This document shows positions 46,533-57,950 of a DNA stretch of 64,000 nt, piece after piece. The notes under the pieces were generated by a model, which was not told the origin of the DNA, did no database searches, and saw only the letters and a program-made list of their open reading frames with translations. Position 1 is the first letter of the stretch, and each line of letters starts with the position of its first letter. Where the stretch lies: assembly GCA_949987705.1 (NCBI GenBank), contig OX465282.1, positions 86,664,070 to 86,728,069 on the forward strand. The letters run 5' to 3'. A program made the position numbers and the translations under genes. The stretch is from Thereva unica. Its lineage: Eukaryota > Arthropoda > Insecta > Diptera > Therevidae.

Positions 46533-49500
46533 ATTTCATACGGAAAAGTTATCGGCGTACTTTGCTTTCTACCTGACCAACTTAAGAAAGATGTACAAAG
46601 TGGAGGCGATGTTGTTTGTGCGATGAAATGCGCCTGTGTGCTGCATACCTGCGCTACTACGGCTATAGGCTTTTACGTCTGCTCAGTTTTGGAAGAATCG
46701 AAGATCGTGGCTCGGCCAGGCTGGAAAGAGCGATCAGAGCGAACAACCTTTTAGAGGCAATCTCAACTGGAGATTGCTGAACGACAACAGTTAGTAGTGG
46801 TGTCCACGCTCACGTTTCAAAAGGTTCAAACAATAAAAGTCTTTAAGATCTGACTGCCATGGCTGCCTGGCGGTCTGCATTCATCCCCGTATATGGTACG
46901 AAAAATTTCCTTTACATTTCTGGATAACGATTTTGGATATACTCGCATCTGTCCCTATATATATGTTAGTCAGCCATAGGTACACGCTGCTTATCTGCTT
47001 TAGTGCAAAATATTTTCAGAGCATATTATGTACAGCGTAGTCCCGTTTGGTTAAATTAATTCCGCGATTCTTCAAAAAGAGCTGCAAATTCCCAGTCATC
47101 TTCGCTGGAACCGATTTTGAGACTATCCTTTCTCAGTGCATACTGATTAGCTAAATCTGCCGGCGTAGCACAGTGTTGACTTCATTCTGTTATTCACCTC
47201 TTGAAGATCACCTATGAATGGCCGAGGGATCCCATAGTGGCGGCTTTAATTAGTAGAACACGGCATAGCTGTGCTTTTTTTCGATGAAGAATCATTTTGC
47301 AGGTTATCTCTTAAAAATTTATTAATTTGGGTGAGGTTATAAGACACAAATTATCACGTTTACACATGGCTAGAGGAACATCGATCGGTGAGAAAAGTTT
47401 ATCATTTTTTTTCTGTTGTGAAAGAAATGGTGTTTTGGAACGTGGGAGATCGTCGAAATTTACGAAATATGAACAGCTTTCGGTGCAAAATTTAAGATGA
47501 ATTCCAGAGATATGATTTCGCAAAGTAATGTTTAGTAGTAATGGGCATTGACATAAAAATCTATTAGGTATATTCTCGGGTCAAGTGGAGCCCAGTCTAA
47601 TAAAGAAGTTATTTGTTACATTTGAAAAAAAAAATCTGTCTATTGTGTATAACTAGTTGGAATGTGGGTTTGACCCCTTCGGTCCACACGATCAACTTCC
47701 CAGTATGATGAACGTAGATGGAATATACTGACTTCTTGCAACATAGTAATACGTTTAGCACTATGTAGTGGGAAATTGACTAGTATCATAACTATCCACA
47801 AAGTATTCCTGAGAGAAGCTTGTACAAATAACTATAATAGTGGCACATCCACAAGGTTTTTCTATGAAAGAAAAACTTATGTTAAATTACACAAAAATCA
47901 GGCATAAATTGTCTATGGGCTACTACAATATCCAGCCTTCCAAGTTCTAAAGCAAAACAGTTAAAAAAACTTAGGTAAAACTTAGGCGATGTACAATTGG
48001 GCGAAAACGGAGGTAATTTGAGCAATAACCACTTAGATAAGATACCTAAAATTTTTACAAAATCATTGCGTAGTTTTCCCTAGACTTCAATAATAAACTA
48101 CATAAGTATTTAGACAGTTTATCGATGTAGCTTGGTTGGAATACCCATGGAGCCTAGACAAGGAGTTAAAACTCCGTGTTGTCAAATTTTGTTTGATTGA
48201 GTGAGGGCGCCACAGTCACATGTACCCCAAAAAACATGGCCGATTATATTCATCCGGTTGATGGCAAAGTTCGTTAACTACCAAGATACTCTATTTTTAC
48301 GCCTAACTTGAAAAATCAGCTTCTAAATTGGATTTATATCGATGCGGTTTTTCGTAATTAACCAATTTATGGATGTTCCAATGAATTTTTATTAATTTCC
48401 AAAGAATTTTTTTTGCATTGCTCCATTTTCTGGAAAAATTCAGCTAACTTCATGTGGGGTACGTCAGCTTTAGGCGACATCTGTGGCTAAAAATGAACTA
48501 AAGGTTTAGTTTCTGCTACCCATCCATTTCCGGTTATTTTTCCCATAAGAGTTATATCTCCTTGTATAGTCTCCATGGGAATACCGATTATTTGGATAAA
48601 ATACATTTAAATAATACCTAAACAACTTGGGCCAATGGCCGAAATATTTCACAAAAACCATGTACCTATATTTTTTGCAAGACCGATGTTAAACAACAAA
48701 AGTTCTTAGGGGCAGTTTATCGAACAAGCATAATTGGAATACTTTGTATTTAGGCAATTTACACAATCTTACTTGGGTAGTCTATCCAAACAATAAAAGT
48801 AAATGGCCTAAATATTTTACATTTACATTTCAGGTTCATTTATCGAAGTTCTAGGAGAAATAAAAAGACTAATGTAAAATATATTTATATATAATAAACT
48901 TCCGAAATTAGAATACCATACAGAAGATATCCATCCATCATAAGATTTCAATCAACAAAGCGACATTTCAGAAGACATCTAACAAACTTACGGAAATTAT
49001 ATAGCATTATGCATCAAGAAATGCTCGATTTTTGCAATATTATGAGCCTAACTTGAAAAATATTCTTCTACAATATAATTTTTCTTGAATCACAAAAGAA
49101 GATAAAGGTTTATATTGCAGTACAGGAAAAAATAAAAGTCGTGTATAACTTTTCAATTAATTTTTTTTTTCATTTCAAATTGAAATCCATTTCAGTTTTA
49201 TTTTTTCACTTATAATTAAATTAAATATACATGTATTATTATAAACATTCTTTTTTGTTTTAAATTATAATTGTTATTATAAACATTCTTTGGACATCGT
49301 ATCCTCAACAGGAAAATCTCCTATTATTTCTTCAATAGAAAATAAAAATGTTTGTACAAAACCCCAAACTCCAATGTTCTGGCAGGCTACTCCAATTATC
49401 TACAAGATACACGCCGAATTTTAGCGTAATGATATACTTGTTGAGTAAGTGCCCACGTTTTGGTAGTTGTGTGTCCACTACAAGCGGAAAAGCGAGTGGA

Positions 49501-49609
49501 ATAGTGGAGGGCAAGAGGTCCAAATTATCAGTTAACTCAAATAAAATCTTGCTTTGCTGCGGTCGCCACCGTAAATACGTATTTTTAGTGTAAATACTAG
49601 ATTTTAAAA
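46533..49609. other. A+T-rich intergenic, mostly featureless
   Basis: The frame at 46494-46754 starts inside the MITE and carries no known motif. From 47300 to 49300 nothing coding or repetitive was recognised. 49441-49570 is a copy of the repeat at 24395-24560. Confidence 0.45.
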
Positions 49610-49735
49610 ATCTCACGTGAGATTAGGTGGGGAGGGTGGGGGTCGAGCCAAATCTCACGAAATCTTACCAAGGGGGGAGGGTGGGTCGAAAAATTCCAAA
49701 AATCACCTTACGTAATTTATGGACGACCCCTATAT
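49610..49735. repeat. short repeat fragment ending GGGTCGTCCATAAATTACGT
   Basis: On the minus strand the segment opens with GGGTCGTCCATAAATTACGT and carries two similar blocks (GGTAAGATTTCGTGAGATTT and CTAATCTCACGTGAGATT) separated by C-rich CCCCCACCCTCCC-type spacers. It looks like one end of a transposon. No second end was found. Confidence 0.45.
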
Positions 49736-50115
49736 AACTAAAACTTTTGCCGATCATTTTTTGCAGACTCTGCATCCTGACAGGCTAGGCCTCGTGGCAA
49801 TTTATATTACTCGTGGCAAGTGCTATTGCAATAGACCTCCGAGCACTTTCATGGGGGAACGGGTTATGACTGTCGAGCCAAGAAATGATAGGCAAGAGAT
49901 CAGCTGCATCTTTTTTTATCCTTATATCTCTGGCATCAATGTGTTGATCCGTTGTGGAAAACCTTATTCTACAGAAGGTCTCTACTTGTTCGCAGATATC
50001 TCGGCCAAAAGGCATTCCTAACATGAACTTGATGAGTGTACCTAGAGACATCCAGCGATGAAGAATAAATGAAAATACTCGTAAATATAGGAACTTTGTC
50101 AATTTTTTAAATATA

Positions 50116-50699
50116 CAGGGTGTTCCGTTACTCATGGTACAAACGAAAATAGCAGATAGTACATAAGAAATTATCACAAAAAAAGTAAAAGGAGGGGGGG
50201 TACCTCTTTTCGTTTTCGAGATATGGCGTTTAGAAGTTTTTTTGGTAGAGGTTTACATATTACCCTGTATTTTTGTCACCTTATTAGATATTTTAATGAA
50301 TAAGACATCAATCTACGCAGAATACTCCCACCTATCTAAATCTAAGTTTTAACATACCAAAGTCCAGAGTTATGAGTCGACTAAAATTTTTTTTTTACTA
50401 AAATATCCACATCAACCACTTTTTTCTCCAAAAAATACTTAATTAACCAATATTTTTTTACAAAATTGGAAAGCTTGGACAATTTCTTATGAATAATGTC
50501 CTATAAATATTATTTTACGACCTTTACTTTTGAAGTTATAAGCAATTTTAATGCGAAAATTGGCCTTATTTGGTGCTTATTTGGTACTTATTGACAAAAC
50601 TCAGGTGAAAATGTACTAAAAAAGGACGAAATAGAGCCACATAATTTTTTATGTACTATCTGCCATTTTCATTTGTACCATGAGTAACGGAACACCCTG
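50116..50699. mobile_element. Tc1/mariner-type MITE
   Basis: CAGGGTGTTCCGTTACTCAT begins the element and its complement ends it, with about 58 bp of inverted repeat and TA on both sides (50114-50115, 50700-50701). No transposase frame; 584 bp. Confidence 0.85.
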
Positions 50700-50912
50700 T
50701 ATATGCATATTCGAAATAGTTTTTCTGTGAAAAAACCGAAATTTTGACTGATAGCTCTGGAAGTTGGTAGTGTAGAACCTTCGCTTTTACAGTTTTAGAT
50801 CAATGGGAGTATTCTGCGTATACAGCTACCTAATTCATAGAAGTAGGTCATCGGGTTACCAAAATACAGGGTGATATGTAAACCTCTATCAAAAAAATTA
50901 CAAAATGCCCTA
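50228..50912. repeat. second inverted repeat overlapping the MITE
   Basis: 50228-50345 pairs with 50797-50912 (GAGGTTTACATATTACCCTG against CAGGGTGATATGTAAACCTC, then GCAGAATACTCCCA). These arms overlap but are not concentric with the MITE ends. A further CAGGGTGTCCC end lies at 51010-51020 on the minus strand. Related mariner-type elements have apparently inserted into or recombined with one another. Confidence 0.65.
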
Positions 50913-51037
50913 GTGGCTAAACCGTTATGATTTCTGCCCCCCTCCCATAAGATTTTTTGTTCGTCTATCCAAAGCCTATCTACAGCTCGCCACTTTGTAA
51001 CTTTAGGTGGGACACCCTGCATAAAGAAAATAATATA

Positions 51038-51298
51038 TCGTCGGCTAAACAGTGATACCCCGTATCTGAAAAAAAATCAATTTTCCAGGAGAGAAAAAAA
51101 AACCATTTAAAAAATAAATTTTATAATTGAAATAAACAATTTTCAGTTATTTTGATATGTTTTATTCGGACTACCGGATAATATGACATTGGTAGAATAT
51201 ATCAAATTAGATAGAGCTCCTCACGACGAGAATTTTCATATACATAACTCAATATCGCCAAAAATGTAAGATACGTGGTATCACTGTTTAGCCGACGA
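51038..51298. mobile_element. 261-bp MITE
   Basis: TCGTCGGCTAAACAGTGATACC at the left end is matched in inverse at the right, with TA on each side (51036-51037, 51299-51300). No coding capacity. Confidence 0.8.
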
Positions 51299-51749
51299 TA
51301 TACGAAATAATTTTTCATAATTTTTTTCTTTACTCTCCATTTTCCAACCAAACGTGAGGTTTTCCGGAAAATGCATAAATAACCATTTTTGTCGAGGATT
51401 TTTTTAGCTTTAATTTTGTCCTCTTAACATTTTTCCAATTTCGACGTTTTTCCCGACGTTTTTCCCGGCATGAACCACAATTTCCTGAAACTATAGGACG
51501 TATAAAACAATTCCCTCTCAAAAAACTGCTGATCCAAGGCTTGAAAAATTCGTGATGTTTGTAAAGGGTAAGGTAATTGTTGCATGATTTTCAAATGTTG
51601 TCGCAATTTGACAAGTGATGTTTTGGTTTTATTGGAAAGCTCTCGCTGTACAGAATCCAAAAAGCATCACTTCGTTTAGAACGGGTCTTATTCCATCAAG
51701 TTTATTAGATATTAGCAAAAATTATCAATTTGAGATCTTTCTGACAGCC

Positions 51750-52190
51750 GAAGTTTTTCCATTTAAACAAAAAAAAAGGCCCGACCGGAAGCTATGAAAT
51801 TTTTTCCAGAGCATTTCTTCGTTGATATTCTTCTTTCGGTACCTCAAAGAAGTCGATATAGTTTTTCGTTCGCGCGGTATCGTGCAGGTACAAAAATCAC
51901 GAACGTCGTTTAAACAAAAAAAAAACGGTTCGACCGAATTTTATGAAAAACTTTTCAGATCATATTTTCGTTAATATTCTTTGAACGGTACCGCAACTAA
52001 GCCGATATCTTTCATGGTTCGCGCAATATCGCGCAGGTACAAAAATCATTTATGTCGTTTCAACCAAAAAACGGCTCGACCAAATTTTATAAAAAGGTTT
52101 TCAGATCATATTTCCGTTAATACGCCTCGAACTACACTTTAACGCAATCGTTATCTTTTATGGTTCGAGCGATATCATTCAAGAAAAAAT
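51750..52190. repeat. tandem repeat, about 148 bp, three degenerate units
   Basis: TTTAAACAAAAAAAA recurs at 51762 and 51909 and, as TTTCAACC, at about 52058. Each unit continues with CGACC, TTTTCAGA/CAGAGCAT, TCGTTRATATTCTT, GGTACC, CGATATCTTT and a GCGCAGGTACAAAAATCA block. Spacing is about 147-149 bp. The third unit is the most diverged. Confidence 0.75.
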
Positions 52191-53177
52191 GAGTGCCTGG
52201 GGGTATAATAGGGCCACCCTATCCGATGGGGTATAATTCACGGATCCGGTCGTCCTGGTAGTGGGTTGGGCCTTGGGCTAACTACCGGCCTTTGTAAAAA
52301 TTCATCAGTTAAGAAACACGAAGCAAAGCCTCGAAATAATAATAATTTTCGGAACATGGAACACGCGAAGTATGTATGTACCGAGTTAAGTCACTATTAG
52401 ACAAAGTGAGCAGTTATAAAATAAAACTACGCTCGTTAAAAGAGATCAGATGGATAGGAGACCTTGGCAACTACAGGATATTCTATAGCTGCGGAAGGGA
52501 GCATCACTTAGGAGTAGGCTTCGTAATACACAAGTCAATCATAGATAATGTCATAGAGTTCAAGCCAATCAGTTCAATACGACTATGAACGAAATTCTTC
52601 ACCCTTTCAATCATAAACGTGTCTCCGCAGGAAAAAGCGAACACGGCAAAGGACACTATCTACTACAAGGTTGAACACGCATATGACACGGTCCCTTCCA
52701 ATGGCATCAAGATGGTTATAGGAGATCTGAACGTCAAAATTGGAAGAGAGAAATGGCACAGACCGACCATTGGAAAGGAAAGTCTCCACGAAACGTCAAA
52801 CAATAACGGACAACGTGTTATCGATTTTGCAATGAGCAAGAATATGACCGTCATCTGAACATATTTTCCAAGAAAGGACATTTACAAATACACATGGCAA
52901 TCTCCCAGCGAAAGATACTGCAATAAATTAGACCATATACTCAGAGACAGGAGGGAAGCTTCCAGTATCCTCCTGCAGAGGTGCGAATTGTGAATCGGAC
53001 CACTTTCTAGTTAAAGCTAGATTCAGATGTCGGCTGTCTACTCAAGAAAAAAGAAACAACAATCTAAAGAAATTCGAAGTTGATCGCCTCCAAGAACAGA
53101 CCGTATTGGAGAAATATCAGGCAACTCTAGCAGAAAGGATAGGTCCAAGTCTAAACATAAATAATGCAGATACAGTT

Positions 53178-53591
53178 CAAAGTCTAGAAATTAACAAGTC
53201 TTTCATCTTCATATGGTTAATGAGTGAAAGGCGAACAGCTGCATGCACAAGTTTTTCAAATGACGATGTCAGGCTATCAGAGAGAGAATGCAACATTTTT
53301 ATACGCGCTGGAATACAACCATAAGTCGGAAAATTTTATGAGTTTATATGGGGATGTATTGGTGCATATTTGCTCGTTTGTTTTGATTTATGAAAGAAAA
53401 CAGCTGATTCAATTTTCTTTCCTTTTCTGTTATGCATACTTTATCGTAAAGAGAGAATCTGGCTTTGTCTGGCCGAGTTCACGAAGTATGCGTTGAGTTT
53501 TGCTCAGCAGTGATGTTCATATATGCACGCACACAATCAACGGTCGGAAATTTTTGTATGAAGATGAAAGACTTGTTATTACTAGACTTTG
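53178..53591. mobile_element. hAT-like MITE with 8-bp duplication
   Basis: The ends CAAAGTCTAG and CTAGACTTTG continue inward as an inverted repeat (ACAAGTCTTTCATCTTCATA). ATACAGTT flanks both sides (53170-53177 and 53592-53599). 414 bp, no transposase. Confidence 0.85.
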
Positions 53592-54014
53592 ATACAGTTG
53601 AGGAAAAATGAAGACTGAAGACGATACTGATAGATGTCACGAAGGAAACTGTAGACTACAAACACACAGCCAGAGTCAATGATTAAAACAGCTATAGAAG
53701 CCAGAAATAGAAATAGGAAAATATACATAGAGAGACCGACGAGGAGCAAGAAATTGAAATACGAGGAAACAAGAAGAACCGCAAAAAAACAGGAAGCAGG
53801 AAGAAGAAAAGGCAATTCCTCAACAATTACACCCTGAGAGCAGAGGGAAAGTTTGCCCAAAACAAAACACGCGAAGCATACAAGGGAGCAAACTTCTTCA
53901 AGAAAGGCTTCTCCGGTATATGTAGAACAAGAGAAGGCACTATAGTCATAGGCAGAGAAGATGTAAAGAAAAGGTGGAAGGCGCTGCTGAATGCAAATGA
54001 GAGCATCAGACATG

Positions 54015-54220
54015 CACGGTATACAGAGACAAGGTGATGTAAAAGACTGCATATCGTAAACGGTATTTTAGAGCTGACGTCACGTGGGGACCGCTTTCCA
54101 TATAAAATCGAAGCTGTTGTTGTTGTTTCTGCATTAGGGCTGACGTCACTAGGGGCCCACTTTTTACGATATTCGAAGCTGTCGTCTCTTTTACATTACC
54201 TTCTGTTTCTGTATACCGTG
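54015..54220. mobile_element. 206-bp MITE with 8-bp duplication and two TGACGTCA sites
   Basis: The ends CACGGTATACAGA and the complement at the right continue inward about 30 bp. CAGACATG flanks both sides (54007-54014, 54221-54228). The paralogous LINE at 38937-38960 reads straight through CAGACATGTACCAGAACCCC, which confirms the insertion site. Inside, GCTGACGTCAC occurs twice about 70 bp apart, each followed by a similar block ending TCGAAGCTG. Confidence 0.9.
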
Positions 54221-54270
54221 CAGACATGTACCAGAACCCCGACTACAACATAACGATGACCCCTGAGCAC

Positions 54271-54839
54271 TGACATATAATAATGGACTGCTCATCAGCA
54301 ATTATTCGCATACAAACCGATGGCACCAAAAAGGTATAGTCGACTCGCTCATCCATAAGCCCCCAAACTGACAGAAGCACTCAGAAGTAAAATCAGACTG
54401 ACAGAAATAAAATCAGGTTAAATCAATTAGAAAAAAATAGACGGGTATAGTGATGTTTATATCTTTTGCTCTTTTCCCCATAGACCCCCGGATTTTGACA
54501 TACAGAATGTCAGTTGTTAAAACAGGCGTTAAGAACTTAAATCAGATACACATAAAATTTGCAAATTAATGAAAAAAAGGCATTTTAAAAGGCGAAAAAG
54601 TGAAAATAGTGTTTATAAATTTTTTTTAAACAAAATATTAGTGTTGTTTTAATGTTTTAAGTACGTATTTAAAAAAAAGTTAATTTCAAAAGTGATTCCG
54701 GTATTTACATGGAGTGAAAAAAGGTTTGTAGCCTATGGAACAAATCGGTGCCATGAAAAATTCCTCATGAGCAGTCCATTCTATATGTCAGTGTCTATAA
54801 GTAGTACAAAATGACATACGATCCTTAAGAAACAACAAG
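54271..54839. other. non-coding stretch, nothing recognised
   Basis: A+T-rich, no domain or repeat end was recognised. Confidence 0.35.
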
Positions 54840-55660
54840 TTGGTTACGATACTAAGACCTTTACATATCTTCATCTCGCGGTTTTCTCCTGAAACTATGA
54901 CGAAAACTATCTGTGAATATCTAAGGAAGAAATCTATAGACCCTGGAACTGTTTTTTGCAGAAATGTCAGCAAAGCTTCCAAGCCTGTTGCTTCTTCTGT
55001 TTTGTCTGCCTCGCCTGCTATTACCGGACTCTATTAGATCCTGGTTTCTGGCCTGCTGGTGCACTTACCAAGATCTTTGTTCCACGTACCCGTGCTCGAG
55101 CCCATCATGCAAACGCTTCTACTGCGAGCGCTCCACAGCTGTCGAAAAACTCGAGACACTTTCCCTCAACTACCAGAACGTAAGGGGGACCAGGTCAAAA
55201 ACTAACGACATCCTTCAGGCTTCGAGGCTAGCGGGTTCGATGTCACAGCCTTCACTGAGCTCCTTGAAGGCATTCTTACTGCTGAGCTCTTCGGTTCATA
55301 CTACCAAGTCTTTTGGAGGGATCGTCACACTTACTCAGAAGCTCGTGGGGGTGGCGTACTTCTTGCTTGTAGTAGCCATCTGTCTTGTAACCCGATTTCG
55401 CTTCCGAGTTTCTCTATCCACCTTGACTTTGAGCTTGCCGCTCTTAAAGTTTTCCTTATCAAAAACTAATCTCTTTTTGCCGTGCTGCTATTCTATTCTC
55501 TCCGATATTCTCATCTCTTGTGTTGATCATATCCTGTGTATGATGGACACTGGTGATGAATTACTTCTCGTAGGGGACTTCAATTTACCCAATATTCAGT
55601 GGGTATCGGATAAAGATGACGATAATTATTACCCCGCGACAACCTGAATTCTAAGGAATC
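54840..55660 (+). pseudogene. LINE fragment, end of ORF1 and endonuclease
   Basis: A plus-strand frame to about 55180 has the ORF1-like ending DPGFWPAGALTKIFVPR. The adjacent frame then begins LSLNYQNVRGTRSKTNDI, the start of an APE-type endonuclease, followed in a shifted frame by FDVTAFTELLEGIL...VFWRDRHTYSEARGGGVLLAC, and near 55560 by ELLLVGDFNLPNIQW (GDFN block). The domain order ORF1 end, endonuclease fits a jockey/CR1-type LINE. Stops and frameshifts show decay. Text from 55670 to 55915 is probably its continuation. Confidence 0.7.
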
Positions 55661-55915
55661 CTGCTAAATTATTACTTCAATTCAGAGAATACTCCTTGTC
55701 CGGTAGTGGTAACCCATTCCTTAACTTTAAAAAGGCTAACTTTGGAGAACTGTCATCTAAGCTAGCGTCGCGTCGATCCATTTTAACAGTTTGCTTTTCG
55801 CGAATGAGGACGAGTTGCAAAGGGACTTCGGGTTATCGGTTACGAGGGAGCGTGGGGAAGTGAATTATGACCTCACGCAGTTCTTGAGTGGATTGGTAAG
55901 GATATTGTAAAACAT

Positions 55916-56146
55916 CCGTCCTTTCGAGCACGATAACTCATCGCTGTGCATGTCCCATATCCAGGATAATGCAAAGCACGTCTTCGTTTATTGTGAGGTC
56001 CGTCGAATATTGTTCGGCGCGGAACTAGAAGCAATCTGCGAAGTTAACTCGGCGAGAATTATTCCCGCATTCTAAAAGTAATCAAAAGTCACAACGCTAT
56101 CATAAGTGTGTGGTGAGTTTCAATTTGAAGCCTATAATAGCTGTGT
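55916..56146. other. non-coding, nothing recognised
   Basis: Short stretch between a LINE relic and a MITE without recognisable motifs. Confidence 0.3.
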
Positions 56147-56655
56147 TTATTGAGACCGAAAAAAAGGCAGAGCAGCTCGAGGCAGCTCACAGTAGCGCAG
56201 CTGTCAAAAATAAATAAAGCAAGTTGGCGCAATTCAGAGCATGAAATCTCATGAAACACTTTTCAGGCAAGAATTCTCAAAGTGCGTTGTCAGAACTTCA
56301 ACCTGACAGTTTTTAAAGCAAAATTTATTTAAACTTGATAAATACGCTACTAAATTAAAAAATGGAAAAATATTTATCAAATCAGTTGATGGAAGCGCTA
56401 GATAATTCCTCTAATTCAGATATGTATTCAATTAACGGATGTCGGTATTGTGACAGTTGACAAACAGCTGATTGCTTGCCTGAAGTTGCTCTACCAAAAA
56501 AGGTAGAGCAGAAAACCATGCTCTAGCTCAACTTAGAGCAAGCTCATGAAACACAAATCAGAGAAACTTCAGGCAAGTAAGAGTAACCAAATTGCTCATG
56601 AAACACCTTTTCGTGAGATATCTCAAGCTAGCTCAACCTAGAGCAGCTCAATAAA
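56147..56655. mobile_element. MITE-like unit with GCTCATGAAACAC motifs
   Basis: TTTATTGAG at the left faces CTCAATAAA at the right. Inside, CTCATGAAACAC recurs three times and AGAGCAGCTC/GCTCAACCTAGAGC near both ends, which resembles subterminal repeats. Target duplication unclear. Confidence 0.5.
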
Positions 56656-56692
56656 CAAAGCTAATGAATGAAAGTAACGTTAAAGCGAATTA

Positions 56693-57131
56693 AGGTGGAT
56701 TTACATATCTGACATTTTCCGTCGCGCCGGGTCACAGCTGATCATTTCTGTCGCGGATTTTTAATACGCGTTTTACATTTCTGACGAATTCTGTCGCAGG
56801 CAAAAACAATCGTGACTTTTGGCAACTGACGTGAAGAGAGTAAAAATGAAAGTAACCAAAAAAATATAAATTAACAAACAAACAATTTTTAATAAAGCCT
56901 CCCTTTACGTCCACGCAAAGCCAAACAAATTCAAATAAAAAAGCATTTCAGTTACACATAACCTCAACTTTTACTTACAATCAGCTGTTTCTATCACCCT
57001 GTCACAGAAAAAGTTGAAGTTCGCTCAGCTCTCCACCGTGACGGTAAGATGTCACAGAGGTTGTTTCCTATTGGTTGAAATTGTAAAAAATTGCGGCGCG
57101 ACAGAAAAACGTCGGATATGTAAATCCACCT
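56693..57131. mobile_element. PIF/Harbinger-like MITE
   Basis: AGGTGGATTTACATATCTGAC begins the unit and its near-complement ends it; the inverted repeat continues to GTCGCGCCG. TTA flanks both sides (56690-56692 and 57132-57134). 439 bp; no transposase. Confidence 0.8.
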
Positions 57132-57212
57132 TTAGACGTAACTTCTGTCAGCAATGACATAAGTATAAAAAAAGAGATTGATAAGAAGTAATCGCCAAAG
57201 CTTGTGACTTAT

Positions 57213-57538
57213 TGTAGGGACATCGTCCTACTACTTCCGGTCTTACTTAGTCAAGGAGACTTGTTTAAAAACGCAGTCGACCGAGACTAAGTAAAAGAAA
57301 AATTAATTAATTTTCACAGTCTTGACGTTGGATATTAAAAACAGAGACGAGCGCGTTATCAATTTTGAGTTGAATCTTTAGTAATTATTAAAAACAAAAC
57401 CAAGATATATATAGATCGATACATTAACAATAAATTATTACTTATAAAATAGACTATAAAAAGTTAAAAATAAAGTGATAATAATTAACATAAAAATTAA
57501 GTGTAATTAATTTACTATTGGGAGAAGACCCCACATAA
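57213..57538 (+). repeat. 5' LTR
   Basis: Starts TGTAGGGACATCG and ends CCCCACATAA. Contains a 10-bp inverted repeat, TTACTTAGTC/GACTAAGTAA, spanning about 57243-57294, and an AATAAA near 57429. Confidence 0.95.
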
Positions 57539-57539
57539 T

Positions 57540-57552
57540 TGGTGACCCCGAC
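57540..57552 (+). other. primer-binding site for tRNA-Trp
   Basis: TGGTGACCCCGAC, one base after the LTR, complements the 3' end of tRNA-Trp, which primes minus-strand DNA synthesis in the CsRn1 clade. Confidence 0.85.
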
Positions 57553-57576
57553 TGCCCAGAGAAAAAAAAAAGAAAA

Positions 57577-57670
57577 GGTTCAAGATTCCAGATCGAAGAA
57601 ATTTTGCTGTTAACGAAGAAAAGGAAAGGTTCAATATTCAAGATCGAAGAAATTTTGCCGTTAACAGAAA
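57577..57670 (+). repeat. 51-bp tandem duplication in the leader
   Basis: GGTTCAAGATTCCAGATCGAAG (from 57577) recurs from 57628 with small changes; each copy continues AAATTTTGC(T/C)GTTAAC. It lies between the primer site and gag. Confidence 0.75.
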
Positions 57671-57950
57671 TTCAGGTTTTAAGAACCCGAAATAAGATAA
57701 GTCTTTAAATTACATTTAATATAGTTTAAATTAGAAAATAAAATAAAATATTATTAATATTAAATAGAATTTTTAGGACACAGATTTATTTCAATATTGT
57801 GTTCTTTTGTAAAGAAGCAAATATATTTAATTTAAAGTTTATAATTTAATAGTGAGTCCTGTGAATATTGATTGGTTTTCTGTTTCTCTCTGTTTGGTTT
57901 TCCTTCGTGTTAATTGTTTTGTCTCGAGTTTTTTTTTATTTCGCTGTGTG

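Larger units (their letters stand above)
52198..54270 (+). pseudogene. RTE-like LINE relic with two MITEs inside
   Basis: It begins with a 5' leader (52198-52340), then FGTWNTRSM (52350, endonuclease start), a decayed endonuclease with GDLNVKIG (52725), RKDIYKYTWQSP, SDHFLVKAR (53000), and a linker through 53170. After a MITE (53178-53591) the linker resumes (VEEKWR-type text, 53600), continuing to NNYTLRAEGKFAQNKTREAYKGANFFKKGF...GICRTREGTIVIGREDVKKRWKALLN. A second MITE (54015-54220) interrupts before TRTPTTT, and recognisable LINE text ends at about 54270. Frameshifts throughout; reverse transcriptase absent. Confidence 0.8.

Noticed and set aside
57852..57950. Gag starting at an upstream GTG
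   Set aside because: A eukaryotic element is expected to use ATG; the first ATG in frame is 57951 and the extra residues are hydrophobic leader translation.
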